Shown here one piece after another: positions 56,330 through 64,000 of a stretch of 64,000 bases of DNA (positions are counted from its first letter, which is position 1; each line of letters opens with the position of its first letter). The notes beneath the pieces are model-generated. The model did not search any database. It saw nothing but the letters and a program-made list of their open reading frames with translations, and had not been told where the DNA came from. Position numbers and translations under genes: made by a program. Source of the DNA: Tipula vernalis (taxonomy: Eukaryota; Arthropoda; Insecta; Diptera; Tipulidae); NCBI GenBank assembly GCA_958295665.1, contig OY282560.1, positions 264,850,641 to 264,914,640 on the forward strand, read 5' to 3'.

Positions 56330-56512
56330 AAGGTGGGTCGGCCCTTGGATCCTGCACTCTCAACAGGAGGCCTAGTTGTGTTCATCATCATCACCGATCG
56401 TAATCAGATGATACAAAATCTGTTTTCCATCCCGCCCCTACATGGTTCGAACCCGGTACCTCCCGATCCAAACGCCGCAGCTTTAACCACTGAGCCGTTT
56501 GGTCGGTTAGCT
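56330..56512 (-). mobile_element. tRNA-derived SINE
   Basis: The minus strand has an RNA polymerase III A-box-like CGGCTCAGTGGTT (56485-56497) and, about 32 bases downstream, a B-box GGTTCGAACC (56444-56453). The following sequence does not close a tRNA cloverleaf, so this is a SINE head and body rather than a tRNA gene. The 3' limit is approximate. Confidence 0.65.
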
Positions 56513-56831
56513 AAAGTTATACGGTAAAAAGATTGGCTACAATTGTGGTGAGAATATTAGTTAATTGGTTATTATTGGTATAATTGGCTAGATTAGCTAT
56601 TTTGTGACAGATGGTGTTGATTGTTAGCTTTTGCTATATTCTTAGTTGTTTTGCTTTATTACCTTTTCCCCAACAACGGGTCATTACAATTTGGCGGTTG
56701 GGAATCGAATCCTATTACTTAAACCGGAAATTTTTTTATAAGGCAAAATGGATCCTGTTCCTTTCTAAATGAGATATTAAAATTTTCCTCTTTATTATTG
56801 GTTACTACTATATCAGCGTTTTGCATTTCAT

Positions 56832-57782
56832 TTAATCTATTGTGTAATTGTTGTTAAATATTTGAGGGTTGCCTAACCGGCCGTTTAAGGAACTGCATGC
56901 AAAATTTCCTGATCTGTTTGCAGAAAATTTGTCTATTGAACCAAATTTTTTTACACAATCAGCTAAATGTAATAATCCGTGAATATTAAATGAAACGGCA
57001 TGTTGATAAAAAATACTAGCAAACGATCCAATAAATTCTTGCAACATTTCGTTGGCACATTTAATATCGCTGGTAGTGCTTCTTTCACAGGATAATATTC
57101 GTATTGACGAGTGCAAAAGCAAAAACGCGAATGTCATCAACATTATTTTTTAAAATAACGATTCCCGTGTACAATAAGAATTGCCTAAATTCGGTGGCTT
57201 TCCAAGAGAGAGATTCTAGAAAATTCTAACGGAGTTTTATTATGTAGTTCATTCAGTTTAGAATTTATTTATTCAGTTTTGAAAAACGTTCCATTAAACT
57301 TTTCTAATGAACAACCTGTTAATATTTTTGTCGCTACACCTAGATCAACAAGATGCACCACAACGAGCGGGAATTGATAGACCATATACCAATGTTATCT
57401 GTTTATTATATATTTTTATTTAATTTGAATATATCTGAATGGTAATCACGATCCTGTTAGCAAAACTTGCGTGAAAAACAACTCTATTTCATAAATAAAA
57501 CCCTCTTTGATTACATTTTGGACAACTATTTTTCCCAGTGGGGATTGGGTTTTACTTAATAAAAGACCTAGCCGGGCTGCCGCAAATAAAAGCTCTTGTT
57601 TTAAATAATCTAGGTTTAAGGTCTTTCCAAATTTTACAACCATGCTTCTTAAGATATATAATTGTTTCTGTTAATTTTTGTAAATATTGGTTCACAGAGC
57701 CGGGTTTTGAAATCCCTGAGAAGCATCCTATGAGGAACGGTGATTTATTTCTAAAACACTCATGAAGGTAAACCTTTAACAT
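56832..57782 (-). pseudogene. Fossil of a CACTA/DUF4218-like transposon protein
   Basis: On the minus strand, in broken frames: LIGCFSGISKPGSVNQYLQK and RAFICGSPARSFIK (57782-57545), then, after a stop, PIPTGKNSCPKCNQRG (a Cys pair, about 57540-57490). TPLEFSRISLLESHRI and ILIVHGNRYFKK follow (about 57240-57150). Finally LLLHSSIRILS and FNIHGLLHLADCVKKFGSID with KFSANRSGNF (57140-56920). Order and wording match, from memory, a widespread arthropod and cnidarian transposon-encoded family whose members read FxCDAPARAF, EFsRkpR, FLLYtG and HxLxHLxxDVxxFG. Multiple stops and frameshifts make it dead. Family naming is from memory and needs a search. Confidence 0.65.
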
Positions 57783-58100
57783 TTGATCTATGAATAGTTG
57801 TAGCGTTCCGTACGGTAGGGTAAGAGGCTAAGAGCAGAGTGGGAGAGGGTGCCAGCTGGGAATCAATCAGCGATTGTTTTGGTTGGGTAAGAAACGTTGT
57901 TATTATTTAAGCCCTTGCCTATAAAATGTATATACCCGATCGATTTAATTTTAAATTTATTCATTCCCTCCAACTGACTCATCGTTTGATGTCAACATGC
58001 GTCGTTGTGGTTGCTTCAATATAATTATTTAAAAAAATATTTACGACCTAAAAATAAATAAAATTGGTAATGCGCCTGAATTTTTTTTATTTTTCATGAT
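57783..58100 (+). promoter_or_regulatory. Possible LTR or promoter-like segment
   Basis: TATAAAA at 57920-57926, TCATTCCCTCC about 35-40 bases later, and AATAAA near 58050 resemble LTR promoter/polyA spacing. A TGTAGCG at 57799 could be the start. No matching end was found, so this is tentative. Confidence 0.25.
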
Positions 58101-58539
58101 CTGATTTTGAGTGAGATGGGCTACTGTCCATCAGATAGCTGAATAAAAGAAATAAATTTTATCAAAGAGGGCAGCTATGGCAGTAAATGGTATCATCAGT
58201 GATGGGCAATTTTGGTTAAGGTGGCGAGCAACGAACGACGACGGGGACAGTGAAGTTTGGACAACCAACTGGTGAGGTCGAGATAAGGACCTAAAAAAAT
58301 AAATAATTTCTATTTTTGATTTTTTTTTGGTAAATTATGCGAGTTATGGCGCTAAATGTACTGGCCATCCTCGCATGGTAATTGTTTTAAGTTTTGCCAA
58401 TTAGAAAATAATGTTAGTAGTATAAAATAATAAGAAATTATGTTTGTTGGCTCACATTTTTTTTTGTGTTGTATCTACTAATATATAATTCACAGTGTGC
58501 GGCCGTAACGCTTTTCTTATATTTCCAATTTAGATGCTT

Positions 58540-58900
58540 GAATGTTATAACTGAGTAGTCCGAGTGATATAGGTGGTGACTTTTTAACAAGGAACTTCGA
58601 ATAGAAAATGTTTCGGGTTCGATACTGATCCCGAAGTACTTATTAATTTTAATGATTTGTTTGCCTATAACGGTATTTCATTTTTTCAATACGAATTGAA
58701 AAACATAAAATTTTATATTGTTAGACAATGATTATAATGTAATATGTAATAATACATTTTTTAAAACTGTAATGTACATTTAGGCTGGTACCGGAAATTA
58801 TTTTTCGATATTCAATTTTTTCCAATAAGCTTTCGGGTTCGATCCTCACCAAGAACGTTTTGCATTATTTTTTTTTTTTTTCATTTTATAACGGCATTTC
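58540..58900. repeat. Two-copy repeat with B-box-like GGTTCGAT motif
   Basis: TTTCGGGTTCGAT followed by CC/GAA-rich sequence and TATAACGGTATTTCATT recurs about 220 bases apart (58609 and 58830). GGTTCGATCC resembles a polymerase III B-box, so these may be SINE-like tails. No clear A-box. Confidence 0.45.
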
Positions 58901-59478
58901 ATTACAACATAACGAATTGAAAACTATATCCTCTTTATTTATTATTAAATAATATACCCAGTGTGGGGCGAGACGCTATATGTATAATTATACACCCCAC
59001 ACACTAACACTACTACAAACTAAATGCACCAACACCTCATTGTATCAATATTTCGCGTATAATACGGCCCGCTGTAAATTTCAGCTAAGTGAGCCTTTTT
59101 TAATTCGTGGAGCCCTTTCAAATACTCATATAGGTATCGGGTGTGTTTATAAAAATAAGAAACTGAAATTTATTTTATTTCTTCAATTGTTTTGTTTAGT
59201 TCTTATGTTTTACGTGTGAATAAAGTGTTAAAATTGTGTCATTTTATTGAATTTAAAGTAGTTTTTTATTATTGCACTAACGAGTGAAAAATTAGAGCGA
59301 AACTTTCGCTCAATTTTTAACGAATTTACACAGACGTTGTGTAAATAGATTTGTTATATAGACCTTAATAAATGTAAGCAATATTAAAACTTTTGAAATG
59401 TCAATGTTCCCGAAAAAGATTAAATTACTTAAATTTTACTTTACATGAGAAATCAAAATTTTAAACTTTTTAACTAGA
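58901..59478. other. Non-coding region upstream of Helitron-2 genes
   Basis: No supported gene. A GTGTGGGG / CCCCACAC inverted pair sits at about 58963 and 59004. The Helitron-2 5' end should be in or before this stretch but was not identified. Confidence 0.4.
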
Positions 59479-60723
59479 ATGGAACGAGAAACTCCGGAAG
59501 GACGGAAATTGCGTTTGAATTGTGAACGACAACTAAGGTGGAGAAATCGACAGTCGCAAGAAGGTCGTCAACGCAATAATGAGCAAAAACGCCAACGACT
59601 TTTAAATAAAATGCCGGGAGAAGGCATAATTCGCAGAGCTCAAAATGCAAATCGGATGCGAAGATCGAGAGCCGCTGGGAATTCATCGATTTTTGATCAT
59701 GAAACCTTCCGAGACAATGAAATTAATGCTCACAGTTGTGGTGTGATGAATGTTGAATGTCGACATTGCCATTCTCTCAATTTTAGTGCTGAAAAATCGT
59801 CGGATGGAAACTTCAAATTTTGTTGCCACAAAGGAACTGTATTGCTTGAAACTAGCTGCCAGCAAATGCGACAATTTCCGTTTCTTCTTCATGAGCTTCT
59901 CAGTAATCCTCATCACCCACATTTTCGAGCCTTTCATGATAACATTCGATCGTACAACTCTATGCTTGCATTTGCTTCAATGGGTGCGCAAATTCATCAG
60001 TTTCAAGGACGAGGCCCTTATGTTTTTCGCGTTCACGGTCAGATCTATCATCGTACTGGCCACATGCATCCAGCTGAAGGTGAGCAACGACAATATGCTC
60101 AGCTATATGTTATCGACTCAGCTATGGCGAATCAAGATCGCATGAATCATCCTGCTAATTCGCGATTGAACGCAGCTATTGTCAGCGCTTTGAATGAAAT
60201 GATTCGAGAGCAAAATATTTATGCGAAAGCCTACCGAAATCTTGGTGAGGTTGAGCGGGAGGAAGAACAAGCAGCGGCAGCCGACAATCGAACGCTTCCC
60301 GTTGTGAACATGGCATTTCGGCGCGATCGTAATGACGATAGACGTCGTTACGATCTTCCAACAGTTATCGAGGTGGCAATGATTTTTCGCTCTGCCGACG
60401 GACAGCCTCCATTTGAACGTGATTTTCGAGTTTTCCCACGTAATGATGAACAACCTCTCATCAACCTCAACATTTTAAGTTTACATTTGGATCCGCTGAC
60501 ATACGTACTATTCTATCCTTTTGGAGAAGCTGGCTGGCAACCAAACATGCAAATGAATACCGCTCATTGTCCCGAGAGAAAGCGAACTAAAATCACTCTT
60601 CTGCAATGGAAAGTTGCACAAATTGCCATTCGAGTCGGTCGTTTCAATCCAATTCTCCATGGCGGAAAATTGTTTCAGCAGTGGGCTGTTGATGCTCATC
60701 TGCAAGTTGAAGGCAACAATTGA
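59479..60723 (+). pseudogene. Helitron-2 Rep, N-terminal part
   Basis: 414 open codons from ATG. The Arg/Gln-rich N-terminus has spaced repeats (RQLRWRNRQSQEGRQRNNEQ, with ANRMRRSRAA further on). A Cys/His block follows at about residues 91-120: VECRHCHSLNFSAEKSSDGN and FKFCCHKG. The Helitron-like N-terminal domain is next: LLSNPHHPHFRAFHDNIRSY, SMLAFASMGAQIHQFQGRGP, YVFRVHGQIYHRTGHMHPAE, AQLYVID, and later LDPLTYVLFYPFGEAGWQPN. It ends at TGA 60721-60723 in the conserved QWAVDAHLQVEGNN block. The frame continues after a one-base shift, so the Rep is broken once here. Expected role: binding Helitron ends before nicking. Confidence 0.93.
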
Positions 60724-61394
60724 ACTTTGTGCGCAATCAGTAGGGACGCTTACGAGTCGAGCAATATCGAGGTCTAATGGACGTTTTGAATAATGTGGCA
60801 ATTCGTCATGGAACTACAGTTGGTCGATCTGTCATCTTGCCATCTTCATTTCAAGGTTCCCCTCGCAACATGCGCGAAAAGTATCACGACTCTATGGCAA
60901 TTGTGGCAAAGTACGGCAAGCCTGATCTTTTCAATACTATGACATGCAATCCCAATTGGCCAGAGATTCGAGAGAACTTTTTTCCTGTACAACAGCCCGG
61001 TGACAGACCAGATTTGGTTGCTCGAGTGTTCAGCATTAAGTTGAAAGCACTACTCGATGACATAGTAAAGAACAAGGTTTTTGGAAATGTCATTGCATAC
61101 GTTTACACGATTGAGTTTCAAAAAAGAAGACTTCCCCATGCTCACATGCTCTTCATTCTGGCCAATGACTCAAAAATCGACACAGCCAAGAAGATTGATC
61201 GATTTGTGTGCGCTGAGATTCCTGAACAGCAACTGGAACCCATATTGCATGAAATCGTTGTTCGCTCGATGATACATGGACCTTGCGGCAATGAGAACCC
61301 ACTTGCGCCTTGCATGGAAAAAGGTGAATGTGCAAAAAGATTTCCGCAATGCTTTTGCAAGGAAACGTTAACCGAAGTTAATGTATTCAAATAG
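60724..61394 (+). pseudogene. Helitron-2 Rep catalytic (HUH) part
   Basis: Continues from the previous frame. After RLRVEQYRGLMDV, the motif LFNTMTCNPNWPEI (about 60926-60967) is the first Rep motif. YTIEFQKRRLPHAHMLF (about 61106-61155) contains the intact metal-binding His-hydrophobic-His (HAH). Then FVCAEIPEQQ, VRSMIHGPCG and CMEKGECAKRFP match the order seen in Helitron Rep proteins. The frame closes at TAG 61392-61394, where the DNA-ligand loop should be; several residues of the expected NGYPxYRRR block are missing, so a small deletion plus frameshift occurred. The catalytic His pair is kept, unlike in Helitron-1. Confidence 0.93.
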
Positions 61395-61831
61395 GAGAAA
61401 GGAAAATTGATAATCGTCAAGTCGTTCCATACAACAAATTTTTAACACGCAAATTCAATTGTCACATTAATGTCGAATCCTGCCAAACCGTTCAAGCAAT
61501 CAAGTACATTTTCAAATATATATACAAAGGATATGATTGTGCTTCTGTTGAATTAAGTGCACAAGGACCGATTGTTCATGATGAAATTAAGCAATTTATC
61601 GATGCGCGTTATGTTTGTGCTCCTGAAGCAATTTGGCGACTGCTCGAAAATCCAATGAACGATCGATCGCATGTTGTTTATCGTCTTGCCATCCATCTTC
61701 CTGACGAACAAATGGTTTATTTTCAAGACGGCCAAGAAGATGCTGCAGCTGATCGAGCTCAACACCGATACACACATCTGACTGCATGGTTTGAGCTTAA
61801 CAAGCACGAAGACGAGAATGCTTGACAATAT
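61395..61831 (+). pseudogene. Helitron-2 Rep, tyrosine-motif part
   Basis: Reading resumes in another frame: DNRQVVPYNKFLTRKFNCHI then NVESCQTVQAIKYIFKYIYK (about 61410-61525), the block that carries the catalytic tyrosines. Then EIKQFIDARYVCAPEAIWRL, VYRLAIHLPDEQMVYFQDGQ and TAWFELNKHEDENA. The frame is open until TGA 61823-61825. That TGA sits in frame with the following ORF, where related proteins carry Arg, so it looks like a single CGA-to-TGA change. It links directly into the helicase ORF at 61832. Confidence 0.9.
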
Positions 61832-62923
61832 TTGTATTCCGAAAATCCTGAGCATTACGTATTTGACAAAACTTTTTGCATTTGGAAAGTTCGCAAGCAG
61901 AGAGGAGATAGGATTATCACTCGAATGTATGCTGTCAGTCCGAAAGATCGCGAGCGCTTTTATTTGAGACTGCTATTACAACACATTCGTGGAGCTCAAA
62001 GTTTTACCGATCTTAAGACCGTCGATTCAGTGATTTTTGACACCTTCAATGATGCAGCACGAGCCATGAACCTTCTTGAGGATGATAGCGAATGGGAGCG
62101 ATGTTTAAGTGAAGCAAGTCATGTGTGCATGCCGCATCAAATTCGCCTAACATTTGCTTTGATTTGTGTCTTCAATTCGCCAAAAAATCCTCTTGCGCTT
62201 TTCGAGCAATTCAAGGAGTATTTAATCGCCGACTACATCATGTATTTCGATAACATAACCGCTGAAAAGAAACTGCTTCAAGACATTGAGGTTATTTTGC
62301 GCATGAATGGCATGAAATGCACAGATTTTCGCCTTCCTCAACCGGGCCCGATTCAAAACGTCGAACATGTTTTCGATGTCAAAGAGCAAGCTCAAATGGC
62401 CATAAACTTGATCGCCACCCTTAACCCAATGCAGCGTGCCATTTTCGAAGAGATTGCTGCTGTAATTGATGATTCGATGGCTGAGTCGAGATTTTTCTTC
62501 CTCGACGGTCCTGGCGGTTCGGGAAAAACATACCTTTACAACACTTTGATGAGTTATGTAAGAGGCCAGAGTAAAGTTGTTCATGCTTTCGCCACGACAG
62601 GAATTGCAGCGGATTTATTAGTTGGTGGTAGAACTGCCCACAGTGGTTTCAAAATCCCGCTTTCTGCTAACGAAACATCGGTGCCATCCATGAAAATCCC
62701 CTCGCAGGAATCCATTAAATTACGAGAAGCTGTAAAGCTCATTATCGATGAGGCTTCAATGCTTTCTTCGCATTCTCTTCGAGTGATTGATCTGCTTCTG
62801 CGAGGAATCATGAATATTATTCGTCCTTTCGGTGGCAAGCTTCTCATCCTTGGCGGTGACTTTCGACAAACCTCAAATGTTGTTCCCAGAGGAAAAATGC
62901 TGATATCATCGAAATGTGCGTGA
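61832..62923 (+). pseudogene. Helitron-2 PIF1-like helicase, N-terminal part
   Basis: 363 codons in the same frame as the Rep part upstream. A linker (FCIWKVRKQRGDRIITRMYA, YLRLLLQHIRGAQSFTDLKT) leads to LNPMQRAIFEEIAA. Then Walker A FLDGPGGSGKTYLYN (residues about 223-237), ATTGIAADLLVGGRTAHSGF, Walker B KLIIDEASMLSSHSLRVID, and LLILGGDFRQTSNVVPRG (motif III). All key helicase residues are intact. The frame is lost near 62905 just after VPRGKM by a small indel; the next frame takes over at 62914 with an overlap of 10 bases. It would unwind the displaced strand during transposition. Confidence 0.93.
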
Positions 62924-63690
62924 AAAATTCTCTTTTGTGGCGGAATGTGAAGCAGCGAACTCTCATCATCAACATGCGAGCATTTGGACAACGAGAGTTC
63001 AACGAATGGGTTTTGCAATTGGGCGATGGCAGATTGCGAAATGATCTGGAAGAAGCCGATCCCGATTTAGTCGAAATTCCTGAGGAAATGATAGAGCGTG
63101 AAAACATCATTCGATCAATTTTTGGAGTTGAAATTCGAACAACAACTGCTGATGAAATCGCCGATGTCGCCAACAAGATCATTCTCAGTCCAAAAAATGT
63201 TCATGTCATAAAGCTCAACAATGCCATTCTCGATCTTTTACCGGGAGATGCAACAACCTTCCTGAGCATTGACTCAATGATCTCCGACGACCCGAACGAT
63301 GCAATCGATTTTCCAGTCGAATTTTTGAATTCTCAGACCCCTTCTGGCATGCCTCCTCATTCACTGAAATTGAAAGTTGGTGCGTTCATCATGTTGCTAA
63401 GGAATTTGGATCCAAAGAAGGGACTTCTGAATGGAACTCGATTGATCGTGAAAAAGCTGTTCAGGAATTGTATCAAGGCGGAAATAATCGCAGGCAGCAA
63501 TAAGGGAGCGGAAGATTGCATTCCCCGAATCGACTTGGAACCAAGCGAGAGCAGCTTAGGATTTCAAATGAAGCGACGACAATTTCCCATTATTTTGGCT
63601 TTTGCAATGACGATTAACAAGGCTTAGGGACAATCATTCGATAAGGTTGGGGTGTTTTTACCAGAACCTGTTTTTGCTCATGGCCAGCTC
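62914..63690 (+). pseudogene. Helitron-2 helicase, C-terminal part
   Basis: Opens with CVKNSLLWRNVKQRTLIINM (motif IV region). FNEWVLQLGDGRLRN, EIADVANKIILSPKNVHVIK, AIDFPVEFLNSQTPSGMPPH, LKLKVGAFIMLLRNLDPKKG, LLNGTRLIVKKLF and FPIILAFAMTINKA (motif V) follow. A TAG at 63625-63627 replaces the Gln that follows INKA in relatives; beyond it GQSFDKVGVFLPEPVFAHGQ (motif VI) continues in frame to about 63690. The Helitron 3' hairpin and CTRR end are not seen before the window ends. In total about five small lesions separate this copy from an open reading frame. Confidence 0.92.
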
Positions 63691-64000
63691 TTTAACGCGA
63701 GTACGAAATCATGAAAACCTTAAAGTGCTGATCAACAATTTCTCATACCAAGGCGCAATAATAAATGATAACTGTACATTTACAAGAAACGTTGTGATAA
63801 AAGAATTATTGAATTAATATTAAATTGTCTTATTTCGTATTATTTTAGGAAAAAAAAACATTTTACTTTTCAGGCTATGGGGCCATATTACGTAACGCTT
63901 CATGGGGGTGGCTTCATGATTTGTTACGATTTGTTAAAGATAGGGAGGAGTGAGCATAGATCATATCATTGATAGCCCGTTTCCTTAATTGCAAAATTCA
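63691..64000. other. 3' flank of Helitron-2
   Basis: No gene. TATTACGTAACGCTTCATGG at about 63889 resembles the start of a dispersed insect repeat that I recall (TACGTAACGC followed by G-rich sequence). The Helitron 3' end may lie beyond the window. Confidence 0.35.

Noticed and set aside
56440..56505. tRNA gene on the minus strand
   Set aside because: A- and B-boxes are present but no acceptor or anticodon stem can be formed; treated as a SINE.

Overview
This window looks like a transposon-dense, AT-rich stretch of an arthropod genome, most likely an insect. The evidence is the mix of BEL/Pao and Gypsy LTR elements, Jockey- and RTE-like LINEs, animal-type Helitrons, Tc1, a hAT MITE and a tRNA-derived SINE. 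There are no operons or bacterial signals. I could not recognise a host gene; almost every protein-like segment belongs to a mobile element.

Layout. 1-1635: 3' end of a broken BEL pol (BEL-1). 3146-8904: a second degenerate BEL (BEL-2), with a tRNA-Tyr-type primer site at 3146. Its pol is interrupted at 7836-8854 by a 1,019-bp terminal-inverted-repeat (TIR) transposon holding fragments of a SAP-domain protein. 9250-28720: a third BEL (BEL-3), bounded by two 136-bp LTR segments that differ at one base. Its gag is split by a 13.7-kb composite insertion (about 10148-23878). That insertion contains a long-TIR element, a Jockey-type ORF1 fragment, a 5'-truncated Jockey RT fragment, and a full-length minus-strand LINE (16817-23357) that joins an OTU cysteine-protease domain to an APE endonuclease and a reverse transcriptase. 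The LINE has a 22-bp target duplication and a pentanucleotide tail.

28721-33410: non-coding sequence, then a compound satellite (GTTGAG-rich DNA, about eleven ~107-bp units, ATGGTATG-type repeats, GTTGAG-rich DNA again). 33960-44362: a complete, young, minus-strand Gypsy element with 1.83-kb LTRs, GTAT target duplication, tRNA-Lys-type primer site, gag, a zinc-knuckle segment behind an in-frame stop, and an intact 1,180-codon pol. 44505-48520: decayed Helitron with a textbook 3' hairpin and CTAG end. 49449-51136: two foldback/hairpin elements. 53824-54865: two opposed Tc1 fragments, one hit by a 90-bp hAT MITE. 54939-55391: solo LTR. 56330-56512: SINE. 56832-57782: transposase-related fossil. 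59479-63690: a second, better preserved Helitron of a different lineage.

How the parts relate. The window is a stack of nested insertions. Several steps can be ordered from target duplications and from coding sequence that rejoins across an insertion: BEL-2 before the SAP-bearing TIR element; BEL-3 before the composite insertion, which was then hit by the OTU-LINE and the Jockey fragment; Tc1 before the hAT MITE. The Gypsy element and possibly the OTU-LINE look youngest. All assignments rest on motif recognition by eye; no database search was run.
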